Below, in pieces: positions 14,201 through 27,874 of a stretch of DNA of 64,000 nt. A model generated the notes under the pieces. That model searched no databases and was not told where the DNA came from. It saw only the letters and a list, made by a program, of their open reading frames with translations. The stretch is from positions 1,504,806-1,568,805 of the forward strand of contig VWZP01005668.1 in the NCBI GenBank assembly GCA_013396995.1. The letters are read 5' to 3'. The DNA comes from Dicaeum eximium (Eukaryota > Chordata > Aves > Passeriformes > Dicaeidae). The position numbers and the translations under genes are program-made. The first letter of the stretch is position 1, and every line of letters begins with the position of its first letter.

Positions 14201-15535
14201 AAATGATTGTTGCACCAGAAATGCAGCAGTTTAGAGGCCTTCTACTTCCAGGTGGGTTGATGCTTTTAAAAACAGCATAAACATCATAATACAGTGATAT
14301 ACTGCATACTGTACTCTTAGGGATAGGATGAGTGATGATTTCTGTCTTCCTGACTTTTAAGCACAGAGGTATGTAGAAAACTCTATCAACATGGAATTTA
14401 AGATACTGACGTAATTTTTTGGAGAGGAAAATTACTTGGCAGTAATGCAGAATGTGTGAGGAGGTGGTGCAGCAGGCATGTAAGGACATTGGACTGATCA
14501 TCTGCTTGTGCAAGTATTTGAAACTGAGGTACTGGGAGGCAGCATTGGCCTTTGGGATTCATAATTGTTTTCATTACAGCAGTTGAATCCAATATGCCTT
14601 CAACACTTGTGTGCATAACTGTTCTGTTCTCTAGCTATAAGTTGAAATCTTTCTAAATGTACCTGTGACTCTAGATGTGCTTTCTGCTCTGCCACACTAG
14701 CTCCTCTGCTGTCTAAATGACTTGATACAGCTTTTTAAGTGTTCACTTTTCATACCATTTAACAAAAAAATTGTTCCTTTAAATAACAGTGTCTCATTTG
14801 ACATGTAATTGAAATTGTAGGTAACTATGAGGTTACCACCTGCTAAGACAGTAAAATGTTTGATAGCACGGTGTCTCAGTAGACTGGGGAGGTGGAGAGA
14901 AATGTTTGCAGCACTTCAGAGACTATGGTTTTGTTCACAGCCTGCTGGTTTGGATTAGAGTCAGAGATGAGTTTCCAAGTCAGCATGTAGAGTACCCTGC
15001 CAGAAAGTTGTTCTTGGAGCTGCTGCTTATTTGTAAAATGCAGAGGAAACCAAAAAGAGGGGAAAAAAAAAAAAGTTGTAGAGACAACAATCAGCACTGT
15101 CTGGACTTTAATGTATTGAGTCCTGGGTGGGCACTGCATTTTCTCACTTCTGATTGATTTTGTTGTTAGTACAGCAGTTTTAGAAAAGAAAGGAGAGTTT
15201 TCATTGAAACTAGCAGTACAAGCAATGTCTGTTTAATATGTGAATGAAGCAGTAGTTCTAGCTTTTATATAAAACATGGTGGAAATCTTATTATATGTTT
15301 TATGATTTTATAATTACCCTCAAAAGGAAAAAGGCTGATTTGGAAATTACAAAATGTGCTTTCCTGCAAGTAGATGAACGTTTTTCCATTTTCTTTAAAG
15401 AAGAGTGTACAAAACCATTACCCTTACAGGGTTTTATAGTCAGCCTACACAACGAAAGTATGTAAAGAATTTCAACACAGTGGTTGTTTGTAAGATATTT
15501 AGACCTGTTCTACTGACTCAAAAACTTGAATGGTA

Positions 15536-15710
15536 GCAGCAGTAATAATATTTAGCTAACAATATTACTAATAATATTTACTAATAATATTTTAATAATG
15601 TTTTTCAAGAAATAAGCATCAAAAGCTTTGCAAGGCACAAGATCCAAACTTCAGGTAAACTGAAGAATAGAGAAATTGTCTTGATTGTCCAAGTCCAAGA
15701 GAATTTACAT
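15536..15710 (-). mobile_element. Possible MIR-like SINE trace
   Basis: A TTTAGCTAACAATATTA segment, then AAGCTTTGCAAGGCACA and GTAAACTGAAGAATAGAGAA with a downstream TTGTCCAAGTCC, lie in the same order as the reverse complement of the MIR/CORE-SINE family (TAGCTAACATTTA, GCGCTTTACA, GAAACTGAGGCACAGAGAG, TTGCCCAAGGTCA). Divergence is high and the interval also contains AT-rich TAATAATATT repeats, so this is a weak call. Confidence 0.3.
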
Positions 15711-18605
15711 TACTGCTTTAGACATAGGCATGAGGAGAATACAGCAGCCCCACTGCTTTTCTGAAAGTGTTACATACCAAGGTTTTAAACAAGGTTTTAA
15801 TACTTAAGCAAGCAAAATTACGTTTCTGCCAATTGTGCCTAGATCTGTTTTGGCAGAAGGCTGACCAAGCAGCTGGGATGCCTCCTGCAAATGGAAGTTC
15901 ACCTTCCTTCTGCCTAACAAGCTTTGAGCAAGTGCCTTGTCTTCTGTCTGTGATTTCCCATCAGCAGATCAGCATTGATGCCATGTCACAGATACATTAT
16001 GAGAATTAAGACACAAATTTGGCTTGTATTATGGTAACCATAGGCATGTAAGGCAGAACAAGAATAATTTATTTTTGTCTATGCCTGGACTTGGAGTAAT
16101 TTCAGCAGGAATTCAGTGGTGCAAAGTCTGGGTCGGTGCAGTCCACAGAGAGTGCATAATCAAGACTTCATTTCCATTATTTACTTTCATCCTAAGGCTG
16201 ATGCAGTTATGCTATATATAAACATCTAAAGGGAATTCAGTTCTAAATTCCACTTTGCTGATCCCTTATCAAGTGAGTCCTTGTATACTTGTACACAACT
16301 TGTTTAGAGCAACACAGCCTGTATTGGAAGAGAAGGAACAGTTTACAGTTTATTTACTAAGTATTTAATATAGTCCGACCATAATTTTTAGAGAAAGCAT
16401 TCTAGAAAATTACCAATTGTAAAGCAACCATTTTGATACTCTCCCTGTATCCTTTGTCATTTAAAAACTCTTTCCTAAGAAATGAAAAAGCAGGGAAAGA
16501 TGATATTGCTTATCCAGCTTTTTTAGTATTGTGCTTTTTATGAGTTCTGCATCCTCAGTTTGCAACCTTAAATGGAATTACTGTTTTCTAGTTGTAAACT
16601 AAGTACATCATTAAAACAAAGTTCCTTTTGGGCATTTGACATTACTTCTTATCTTTTTTATTTTGTAAATTTTGGCAGAGACTACAGGACCACACATATT
16701 TGTGAAACACAGTATACTGTATGTCTATATTTTGAAATAGCATTATCTTTTTTCTAAAAGTACTAAAGGGTGGGGCACTCAGAAGCAATTATGGCCTGAC
16801 AGGACAAATCTTACTGAAAGTACATGGATTGCTAAATCTTTTAGATGGAAAATTCCTCTCATACTTTTCCCATTACAACAGAGAAATCTGTGTAATTATT
16901 CCAATCAGCAGATATGCAATGTGAATCACAAAAGAAAAAAAAGATCAGAGTAATGTAAAGCTATAAACATATTGAAAGGGGAACTTCAGCACCTTTTTGC
17001 TTACAGCAAACTTTTTTTTTTCTTGGAGGCAGCAGAAAGAAAAGCAATGGGGCTTATTGATGTCAGCAAGTGTGCTTTTTGAAGGCCTTGGAGGTGCAAA
17101 GCAATTTTTAAAATTCCAATTAAGTAGTAAGAAAAAGGAAGGTGTTGTTCCAGAAAACAAAACCTTTTCCTTTCTCACCTGGGTGACAAAGCTGCCTGTA
17201 AAAATGTTCTGTTATGTGTCTTGGGTGAGATCTCTTATAGAATTAAGTTTGCTCCATGGGCCAGTGCTGGAGGTGCCCTCTGGACAGAGGAGCCCTGGTT
17301 TCCCTGCTTGGAGGCCTGTGATAAGCCCCTGCATCACGGGGGAGCCTTGGAGGAGGATAAATTTAGTGCACAGCCATGGTTTGTTTATAAAAACAAGTTG
17401 TCCTGGCACAGAGTGTTAGCAGCCTTAGAGCAGAGGCTGTCAGATCTTTTGGTATCTTTTTGGCTTTTATCTCTGCTCTGGGGGTTGCGCTGCCTTCTGC
17501 TGTGTCCTGGTGTGCACACCACGTACTCCAGGCATTGTCATAGCTGGAGAAGGGCTTTTCTATTCCAACATTGGATTTCTTGACTTGGTTAACTAACCTG
17601 ATAATGAAGCATTTCATGCCATCTGCATCATGTCAGCAAAGTAATCTTCAGCTTAGACAGCAGCTGGGCATGGTTTTTCCTGACAGATGGTATCCTGTCA
17701 TCTCTTTAGCAGCTGTTTGGACGTGGCTGTGTGTCAACGCCACCATGATATAATCATTGTATCCTGTGAAGCAAGCCCAGTGTGACCCTTAAGGCACTTG
17801 GCATCGTGCTGCTGGTGACATATTTTGCAAGAATATTTTGAAGAAAGGGTACGGAAACAAGAAATCCGAGCACGTGTCACATATGTCCTTCCTTTGCACA
17901 CTTTTATGGGAAGCAACAAATGTGTTCCAGTGCTTTAACAGTAAGTCTTTTGCTGGTTGCAAACCTAAATTTTGGATTTAGAAAGCTATATAGAGTTACT
18001 GTGAAGCCATGACAATTTTGCTGTAATACATTGTTCTGGCTTTATTCCACTGCTATCGAAGAGCGTCTTTTACATTTAGCGTCTGATTGAAGATCTAGAT
18101 GATGTCAACCAGCAAATTTTAAAATCAGTGAGAGAATATACAACTGGTGGAAAGCTGTTTTAAGAACATACTTTCTCTCCCTTGATGTATGTGGTTGTGG
18201 CAATTTGAGTCCAGGAGGGGATACAAGAGTTAACAGAATCAATGCTCTGGAGAAAAATAGCAACTGGATAAATTTTCATGTTGGAATTCAAACGCTTAAC
18301 CTGGTGGCTATAAGGAGATTCTTTACATTTTTAGACTCCTGTATTGTAAATTATGAGCCTTAGCCATGTGTTTTAAATCCGAAAGCTCAGTTCTCTCCTC
18401 TGTTTAATGTGCTCTCAACGATCAGATGTTCTTTCTTTTTTCCTTTTTTGGTTTCACATATGCATCTTCCACTTAATCATGTTATGTGCTTTCACTCTGC
18501 CTACGGTTGAAGTCCCAAGTGTAGCACTAACAGCTGTGACACAGTTCCTCCTGTGGCTTGGTGGCTGTCCCTGCAGAAGGCTGTGTTGGCAGCCTGAGTG
18601 AGTCG

Positions 18606-18631
18606 TGTGTGTCTGTGTACACACACACACA
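18606..18631. repeat. GT/AC microsatellite palindrome
   Basis: A (GT)n stretch passes directly into (AC)n around GTAC at 18617-18620, giving 13-bp arms with one mismatch (C at 18613) and no loop. It is a simple-sequence inverted repeat able to extrude as a cruciform. Confidence 0.85.
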
Positions 18632-21600
18632 GAGCTGCGTCCAAGCCACTTTGGCCACTATCTGAGAGTTCAAAGAATCTTCAGTGTAAGTGTTAATTTT
18701 GTCCAGATGTAAGTTCTTTTGGTCAAACTGAGTCATACTTAGGACCTCACCACAGGAATCTCATTTCTGATTCTTCCTTCTTTGACCTTTTCTGTGCAGT
18801 TAATTAGCAAGTACTGTGACTTGTCAGTGAGGACTGGCAGGTGACAATTAGGTGTTCTATTTCTACAGGCCAACTATATGTGATTTTACTGCCAGGCAAT
18901 ACAGCTTTGGTCAGCTACATGCATGTGACAGAAAAAAACTCAGGTGGCCATTAAATCAATTCAGTGTTCCTCAGTATTGATGAAGTATTAAAGTAGCTCA
19001 ACATACTAGAGTAGCACATTTTCAATGTAGTTGAGTGCACAACAATAGACTTAGCTTCTTTGTGCAGTTTTCTCTTTGTTTGTTTGTGTTTTTGCTGACA
19101 CTGAGAAATAATATTCCCAAGATTATTGTGGGCTCTCTGTGCTCAGTAGCTGGGGAGGTTTAACTTGCTATTTTGGGTCTGATTTTTTACAAAGGAGAAG
19201 TGAATAATAACAAGTATGTTACTTCTCTGTCATCATTGTTTCCAAGAGATGATTTAAAAAGCTTTTCAAGGACGTGATATTTTTCAAGACTGATGAGTAT
19301 GCTTTGTTTTACTGAACTACAGCTTTAAAAGACCAAAAAAGCCTTTTCTAGAAAACATTCAGGTTTCTGATTTTGTGAGGATTTAACTTTTGTTTTGAGC
19401 ACATCTTGACATATCACTGCATCTGAGTTTTGCAGCTGCTCTGGTTTGCCCAAGGATCCTGCCAGCTGTTGAGGCTGTGAAGTTAATTGGAGCTGGATTG
19501 GTACCCAGGCACACCCAGCTGTAGTTTGGCTGGTGGTTCAGTGGCTGACCATCAGTACAGCCAGATTACAGCTGGGTTCTTTGTGCTGTTGGAGGGACTG
19601 TCCCTTAGGTGAAATGTTAAACAGAAATCAAGTTACTAAAGTTTGAAGACTCAGACATAAAATGTGAGCCCATATATAGCTGTGTGAAGTCTAAGCCTCT
19701 GACTCTGTGTTTGACCTACCATCTTTTTTGATTTCAGTATCACTTTTATGCTTATCCTCAAGCCTGAGTGTTGTTTGCTGTGTGGTGTGAAACAGCTGTT
19801 CCCTTTAACCTGGAGCTGGTTGTTGAGAGATGTGTTCTCTATACTGTGTTCACTCTTTTCTGGGCTGTTTTAAAGATTAGTTAAAGTGGTTTGAGATCCT
19901 TGGGGCAGTGTTACTGAATGTTTAGAGTTTTACTACCTGCTGTTAGGTACTGGTTTTTAAATTGCTTTGTATGCATGGCCTAAATCTGTAAATCTAATAC
20001 TCAAAATGGTGTGTTAGGACATTGAGAGCACAAACCTATTTATTTGGAGACATGGTTTATTATGGTCCAGTTTCTGACCTTCCACCAGATTTCCTTATGG
20101 AACTATACTAAAAATAAATTAATAGTATCCAAATAAAGAGTTGACATCCTATTCTCCTCCTATGTAAGAGTCAAAAGAAAGGATGCAAAGTTTCATGCCA
20201 AAGCAGCTGACCTTGTCACAGAAAGGTCCTCCTGTCTGGTCAAGTGGGGCACTCTTACTCAAGAAGAAAACCTCAAAAAAGTAAGCAATTCCATTGCTTT
20301 GTCCCTGGATGTCTGTAGCATGCAGGAGTAGAGCTCTTTCTGGACAAGAGGTGTGAGGCTGTGTGCTTCCCTTGAGGGAGAAGGAAATATTTTTTTAAGA
20401 AAAGAAGTTTGTTTACCAAATGCAGTAATACATATATGGTTCTTTTCATATACTATATCACTTTTTTTTCACTATGAACACTTGCTTTATTATTCTAAAC
20501 ATATTAACTAATTTCTATGTGTACATTTCGCATTTTGAATGCTTGCATTGTTTCATAGCTAGATTTGCTATTAAGCAATTATTGATATCCAGTCAGACTG
20601 GATGAATAGAATTGTTGTACTTAGCTGAATACTTTATATGGCTTAAGAAATCAATTAAAACTGCTACTATTTAGCCTTCAGGTATAACTTATACAACTTA
20701 ATCCTTGTTGTAACAGATACAAATACATTATGAGTCCATAAACACTGGTGTATTTCTAACTAGGATTTATTATTTCCCTGTGTAGCATTAGGCAACAAAT
20801 GAAGCTTCTGTGAAACATTTGTGCTGGGAAACTTTATCACATTATCACGTGGCTTGGTTTTACAGTTTAGTCAGTTACGGCAATGAGAGGAGCCTCAGTA
20901 GAGTCAAGATACAGTTTGCCAGTGATAAACACAAGAAGTCTGAAGGCCAACTCTCATGCTGACTGTACTCAGTCCTTTCTGACTGTTTTCAATTGGTCAT
21001 GGAGACAGTGAACTGATGCACACTTAATTAAACTAAGTCCAGGAAGAAAAAAATCAAAGTCTTCTTTTGAGTTGCATTTGTTCCTATAAAGTTTTTCTAT
21101 TGCCACCAATACTAGAGGTATAAGGCAGATGCTTTATACAGATACTCCATGCATGTGATCGTCCTCACATCAGTTCCTTCGATGTCACAGTTTTCTGGAG
21201 CAGTGTGTGCCAGGACACACTGGCTGGCTGCTGCACTGGGAAAATGGGCTCTTGGGGCAGGGAGACCAGGCTAGGAGGAGCTCAGGAGTACATTCTGGAA
21301 AGCAGGCTCCCTAGTAGAAGTCCTTGGCTGCAGCCCCAGCCAGCGTGTCCTGCCCGCCCTCTGCGAGTGCCCTGGCTGGGGGATGCGCCCGTTCACACGA
21401 CCCCACGTGTGGAGCCTCAAGTGTCCAGGAACAGAAACTTGGGAGGTCTCTAATGGGCTTGGACCGAGCCCTGTGTCAGACTCAGTGTTGATAATTGACT
21501 ATCTCTGTGTCTGACATCATGCTTAAGTTCATGTCAAAGACAGAATCTGAAAACGTAACTCAGAAAATTACAGGACTTCAGGAAGTATCAAACCACTTCC

Positions 21601-23288
21601 AAACAAACTGGAGGTGCTGTCCATTTCCCATGAGACTTCAGCTCTTCTTTTAGTACAACAGTGGGAATCAACATTCAGTAAGATTTCAAGGAAGAAGTTC
21701 AGTTTTCTTGGAATCTTAATAACTGGCCCTATTTTAGTGGAATAGAGAAATTTTTATTGTTTGATTTCATGTAGTCATCTTCTGTTCTTATAAGACAGAA
21801 ATAGTTTGCTAATTTTCATTACTGCTTTATGATCTTCGTATTACCAGTGACTTTGTTTTCTTAAATCTTCAACTCCTGAGCTCCTTTAGCAGAAATTGTT
21901 CTGAACCAGGTGTAGTTGTACTCCTGCTGTGTGGGCCAGTGTTTGGCAAAAATGATCATATTTGTCTCGCTATTCAGATTGCTCCAAGCCCTTTTCTGCC
22001 AACTTTATTTGTTTGTTTGTTAAAAAAGTGATGTCTCTGAACTTTTGACTTGTGTAATATTCCTCAAGGCAGTGATATTTATAAGGGGAATGAAAATTTG
22101 CACCTTCCTTTGGTGACATGAAAGAGGATGGCAGGGTTAAGTGGAGACCAGCAGATCCTGCTGCTTCCTTCTGATCACACAGTGGCAAACATACATTCCT
22201 TTTCACACTCTGAATTTGCTTTGAAGCACATCTCTGCTATTAGATGTGTCAGTGGCTGTTTCAAAAATTCTTCTACTTTTTGGGCCAAAGCCCTTGCATT
22301 TGGGACACTGGCTCACCAAGACACTGGTACATGGCCAAAACATATATTTTTTTAGGAAACTTAAGAACTTCTTTCTTTCCGGTTGTGCATCTGGTTTTTC
22401 TTTTTTCTTCCTATTCTCCCTGTTGTTTTTGTTTTCAGGGTGGTGATGAGTTTATCCATTGTAATAGCATTCTAATGTGGTGACATAAATCCCTTGCTAC
22501 TAGGAAACAGAAATAACAAATAGCTTCATATACCTTCAGTGCAAAGCACGTGAAGCATAGAGTAACAAGTGTCAAATAAGACAAGTTGGAAGAGTTGTCA
22601 GTGTAATTGGACATCAGTGAAAAAGTGTGGAAGTAAAAAGCCTTTGCTGTTCCTTATGCCCTACTTGGAGGCTGTTGTGCGCTGAGAAGTCCATTGCTAG
22701 ATTGAATGCTTTTTTCTCTCTAGAATATCTCTGATTGGGAATTTTCTTTAAGTTTACAGGGGGAAAGATGATTCTTTTTTCCTACATAAAACTTTCTATT
22801 GTTCTTCAAAAATTATCATTAGTAGAAGTTAATTAAGTGAAATATATACCATTAAAACCCAAGGGAAGCGTGCTTAGGAGGTAGGAGAAACAGATGGGCT
22901 AAATGATCTCTTAACTCAATTTTCTGTAATGTGGGAGGCTAGGAGTGAAGTTTATTAGCGTGGGCTTTATAATAAAAACTTCCTTCTGATAAGTTTTCCA
23001 GGGATGAACAACCAACCCATCCTCCCAGGCCAGTAAAATGTGAACCTCATGGGGCTCAATCTCATTAAATGTCTTGGTCACCGCACAGCATAATTTGAAC
23101 CCGTAAAGAAAAAACAAATTCAGATTGTGTTTGCAGCCATTGTTATTTTTAGTTAAGCCACAAACCATTAATGGCTGTTTAAAGTAGGGGGGTTCTGCAT
23201 TTTTCTCCTCAAGCATGTGCTGCTTACTTCCTACCTGTGCAAATGCACAGCCAGAACACTTGGTCCCTCCAAGGCCGCTGGAAAGGCT

Positions 23289-23349
23289 TCAGAGTAGTCA
23301 AGTTGCACTGAAGAGTAGTCTTCCTCAGAGTAGTCAAGTTGCACTGAAG
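23289..23349. repeat. 25-bp direct repeat, 36-bp spacing
   Basis: Two perfect 25-bp copies that begin TCAGAGTAGTCAAGTTGCAC and end TGAAG start at 23289 and 23325. They are separated by 11 bases that themselves contain GAGTAGTC. This is a local duplication with no flanking structure suggesting a transposon. Confidence 0.9.
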
Positions 23350-24589
23350 CTCTAAGAAGGGATCCTATCTCTGCCTCATATAACCCCCTTAGGGATGTCT
23401 GTTCCCAAATGATTTGTTTCAGAGGTTCCTGCTTTATTTCAATCTTTTAGCCTTGCCCTGTGGAAAATATGGCCCCCAGTCTTTCAGTGGAACCTTGTGA
23501 ATTCCATTGACTGCAAAAGATGTGAGTGCAGAGGTAAAGATCTAGAGGGGAGGGATCATCTCTCAAAATGATTAATCTCTTTGAAAGGGCATAAAAGGAA
23601 GTTGGAAGTTTTATTAACTGAAGTTACAGTTTGTTACCTTTATATTGCCAATGATTCCTGCGAGAAACATGGATGACCGTGCAACATTTTTAAATACTTG
23701 CAAGAAAACATACATAACCACTGACCTTTGGGCCTGGTGTTTTGAAAAATGCCCATGATGTTTTGTTCAAGGAGTTACAGTTTCCACCTGTTCCGAGATT
23801 TCATGGGGAATTGTCACCATTAGGTATGACCTCATGCAGATCAAGCAAACTGACAACCATTTGCAAAGTGGAGTTATCTCTTTGGGTTCTGCTTCAGCTC
23901 AATAAATCATGGCAGGTTCCTTCTGATGGAGCTTTAGAGAATCTAAGCTCTACTGTTGCTGGTGTCCCGTCAGGGGTGAATCAAGATTTCTTCACTCCAA
24001 TATTAGAAGGTTTATATGATTTATTAAAATGACTCCATTGTTCAGAAGGATTTTGGGTTATATGTGCTCAGGTTCTGAGGTAAAATTTTTTCGTGTCTAT
24101 GCTCAGTACCCAAACTGCTAGAATGCTAGAGAATGTTTACAAAGTTAGAGAGATAACACCTCTCTGTATCACAGGTTGAGGAAAGAAAGGCTCTCATCTG
24201 CCATGTGGGAGACAGGGCAGCTAAACACTATTCTGTCCTTGAACACACACACAAAGAGATGTTTACAGAAAATTTGTGCCTAGAAGTGAGCTTTTCCATG
24301 GAAGAAAAAACTCAGCAAGTTTGCATCTAAGAAACTTACAAAATGTCCAGGTGACAAAGCTCCTCCCACTCTTTCTTTAACCTCTGATTTCCCTCTCAGT
24401 GAGAATATACAGAGCTTTTTATATTTATATTATTTTTAAATTGCCTTTTATAAACTACTCATTATCATTTCAGAGGCAAGACATAGGAAAAATGTGTTGA
24501 TTTCATGAATTCACAAACTGAGACAAAAGAAGTAAGAGCATCATGGACCATGTCATGAAATGGAATCAGAAATAACCTGGCCCCTGTCA

Positions 24590-24626
24590 CAGTGGGATAT
24601 CCATGGCTGCTGTCACAGTGGGATAT
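24590..24626. repeat. Short direct repeat
   Basis: CTGTCACAGTGGGATAT occurs twice about 28 bp apart, interrupted by a CCATGGCTG segment. A minor local duplication. Confidence 0.75.
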
Positions 24627-24699
24627 GTTGACATACACACCCACAATAATTAAGTGCTCTTTACTTTGACATACCTTGGGCCTTTTGCTCAACCTGGAA

Positions 24700-25170
24700 A
24701 TGAAACTTGAGATAATTTTAGTAAGGAGGTAATAGAAATGGGGTCTTTATTTGAAGTCCTTCAGGAGCAGTTATGGAAAGATGTCCACAAAAGCCCACCC
24801 CCGCCTAGGGGTGAGTAAATTTTTAATAGGTTTTGGGAAATTAGCAGAATTGATAAAAAGCACCATTTAGGAGGACAAGTGGTGATGCAATTCCCCTCCA
24901 GGTCAAGCCCCTTCTCTGTAGCCCCCCTTTTGGTACTAGTTGTACTTTGTCCATAAGAATATATCGCGAAGAGTTGTTCTCAACCTTGGTTCCAGGAAGA
25001 ACCAAGATAGCACTGGAGCCTTGTACCTCCTGGGGCTTGGAGCTCTGGAATTTGTTTTGTCTTTCTGCTTAAGGAAAGGCCATGGAACAGTACTGGGAAA
25101 ACTAGGTACTAACACAGTAGACTACAGAGCTACAAATATATGTGTGAAGAATAGAGAGACCATATAAAAG
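24700..25170 (-). mobile_element. Possible solo LTR of an endogenous retroelement
   Basis: Read on the minus strand, the block has the order expected of an LTR: a TATA-like GATATATTC region near 24960, a C/G-rich segment (ACTCACCCCTAGGCGGGGG, 24795-24814), then a polyadenylation signal AATAAA (complement at 24746-24751) followed by a pyrimidine-rich end. No internal gag, pol or env sequence is present and I could not identify both TG..CA termini or a target-site duplication, so the ends are approximate. The residual CpGs (TCGCGA near 24963) suggest it is younger than the CR1 relic. It might instead be unrelated unique sequence. Confidence 0.35.
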
Positions 25171-26719
25171 AAAAAAGGCAAAACCCAAATGGCATCAATG
25201 TAGCAAAAGAGATGAGAGTCTGGAAATATTTTAATATTTTATCTATTCCAGACTGGTAGTGCATATTTTTGTGTCCTCATATCTAATCATCAACAGTTAT
25301 TTTATGCCTTTTATATTCTTATTTTTTTTCTTCGGTATGGAGGCAAGCTTGTTTAACTACTCGCTCATTTCTGATTAGAATTTTTATGCAAGACTGTTGA
25401 CATAATTTTCTTTGTTCAATTAAATCTAGCTAAGTACTAATATTTTCTGAGTAACAGTATCATTGCAGCGGAGAAAACAGTTCGAACAAATTGCACTCTA
25501 TACTCACTTGCAAGGGAGACATCCACACACTAGCATTATTAATTAATGTAATTGATAGGTATATTTTATTACAGTAATACAATAGCTATAAATAACTTTG
25601 CAAGATATTTAAATTGCCCTATGTGAAAAACTGAAGGAATTTTCGGTATAAGGTATTTGAAGCAGAATTTGTGCAGTGTATGAATAATTTGGGGGCCAAG
25701 ACACAGAACAAAAACTGTCTTTTAGCAGCAGCATTTTATAATTTTGAAAAAGACATGTTATCACTTGGACCTGGGCTCTCTACCATCTCACTTGGTATGC
25801 ATAAGTTCATACTAGCTGAAAGGATAGTTTGCCTCATTAGAGAATAGGAAGCAGAAATGAAGGAGAAAACCAGTATTAATGGTGGTTATAATGGATTATG
25901 GTTAGGTGTCATAATAGATTGCCATCAAAAATACATAAAAATAAGTTTAAATTATTTATGCTACACTAAATATGCATCTGATGTAAGAGATCCCTTCTTC
26001 TAGGAACTTTCAGTGCCAGTAAACCACCCAGTAACCCAGCATTGAATAGCAAACAGAGCCAAGCAAGAGGAGCAGCTATGGGAGATCATTTAACAAAGCT
26101 AAAAGTTGTTAGAATAGATGTTAGTTTTTATAACTGTTAAACAGTTCGTAAAAATATGAAGATGACAATATACTGTGAAATCCTATGAAAGTGAAGCTAT
26201 TTAAGGGGATTAGTCAAAGTATGTCTCATATAATAGTGGAAGCCCTGTTTAATAAACACCAGCTAAAAGACTTAAACCTGCTGAAAATATTTTTCATTCA
26301 AAGTAAGTTCAAGAGGTCACTGTTTGGCATTCCTCCTCACAGCCAAATCTACTGAAGTTAACATGCCTTTAGTAAACAAATTCTGATTAAAAGCTATTCA
26401 GAACTGTCTCTATTTGCTTTGTCACCATCACATTGTAGATACTTTCTTTCTACAGGAATCAAATTCATGACATCTATTTAATGGAGCTAAAATGGATTGT
26501 GCATTAGGCAGCATTGCTTTATACAAAAGAGGACCACTAAAGCATGTGTACCTGTAAAATAGAATGGTTTAAATGTATTATGCAGTAAGCCTAAACAGTT
26601 AGCAGGAGCTTGAATTAGCATACTACATTCAACATAAAAATGCCTTTAATTTGTTGGGGGTTTTTTTGGCAAACATACATTAACTGAACTTGATAGTAAT
26701 TCTGAAAGACAGGTAAGTG

Positions 26720-26815
26720 TTGTTATAAACATATAGCAGATGGTTAAACTGACATAAATGGAGGGTGAGAGATTTGTTCAAGGTCAGAGAGCAAGTGCCC
26801 AGGAGTTCTGACATA
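26720..26815 (-). mobile_element. MIR-like SINE trace
   Basis: The run GATGGTTAAACTGACATAAA, GAGAGATTTGTTCAAGGTCAG and AGAGCAAGTGCCCAGGAGTT parallels the reverse-complement MIR core (GAGGAAACTGAGG, GAGGTTAAGTGACTTGCCCA, AGGTCACACAGC, AGTGGCAGAGCTGGG). Such elements predate the bird-mammal split and survive as short diverged pieces. Assignment is from memory of the consensus. Confidence 0.45.
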
Positions 26816-27714
26816 TAGTTAGTTCCTTGTTCTGATCATGAAACAAATCTCCTTTGTTCTATGTATTTGCCCATTACACTTTAAATGAATAGCCACATTA
26901 TTTTGCTTGTGCTTCCAAAATACAAGCACAGGGCATATAGAAGAGACATAATTATGGTTTTTGCCTCTAAATTAATGTGATTTTTATTTAGGGATTAAGG
27001 GCACAGAGTTGTATACTGAGGACACTTGCATCATCCTCTGCTACCGTGAATGCTTTGCTGTAGAGATAAGTGGATGACTGTGGCTGATTTCAATCCTGTT
27101 GCCACTTCCTGTCCTGTACCTGCAGTGTGCCAATTTTAATCTGTCAGGAATCTAAATAGCCTTCAGGTTTGGTTTGCTGATTGAGTCCTGCCTTCCTTGA
27201 ACCTCCAGTTTCTATGCTGAACCTGTAGGAGGCTGACATAGTGTTTTATCAAGTAGGTTACTCATCTTGACTCTTGTCCCTTTTTACCTGGAAGCAAAGA
27301 TTTGTCCTCTTTTTTTCTCTTTGCTGTTGTTCACCATATCCAAATACACTAATTGCTTAGTTCTGTTAGAGCCTCCCATTATCTGAAAGAGATAATGTTG
27401 TAATCATGACGAGTTTCATAACTGAAAGTTGAATATAAACAAGTAGGTTTTATCTATTTTTTTTCCTATGTGTGTAAATGCAAATGAGAGAATTCTTATA
27501 CTTTTTTCCCCACTTTTGGCCAAGTTCTAAATAGTCATCTTGATGAATAAATATGGCAAGTCTAGTTTAAACATGGAGTGAGTGACTGCAGAAGGTTTAT
27601 TTATTTTAATGGCTTTCCATTTAGATTAAATATAAACAGAAAAGCATAAAAGTTATCTCTTAAATCCAAACCAGAGTTCTGGCCGAGCTTTTTAAGTCTG
27701 AAGCATCTGGACTT

Positions 27715-27740
27715 CAAACAAACAAACAAACAAACAAAAA
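27715..27740. repeat. (CAAA)n microsatellite
   Basis: Six tandem CAAA units end in an A run. Confidence 0.95.
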
Positions 27741-27874
27741 ATATCTCTTTTTGCATATGAAATACATTTGAAATAACTTCCTCCAGCTATTTCATTTTCA
27801 TTTCAAAGGGGTTTTTTTGTACATTACAAAGTGCAATCCGAAAAACAACCCGGTCAAATAAGTACCAAACTGTT

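Noticed and set aside
14040..14513. 157-codon minus-strand frame
   Set aside because: No domain or family resemblance. Length is compatible with chance in a 64-kb window.
17571..17695. Phe-Leu-Thr-Asp plus G before a GTATCC, resembling the end of the N-terminal exon
   Set aside because: The frame has an upstream stop without a start codon or signal peptide, and the donor is weak. The resemblance is four residues only.
22861..23220. Minus-strand text resembling a LINE 3' region (GAGATCATTTAGCCCATCTG)
   Set aside because: Only one phrase looks familiar and no order of conserved blocks follows.
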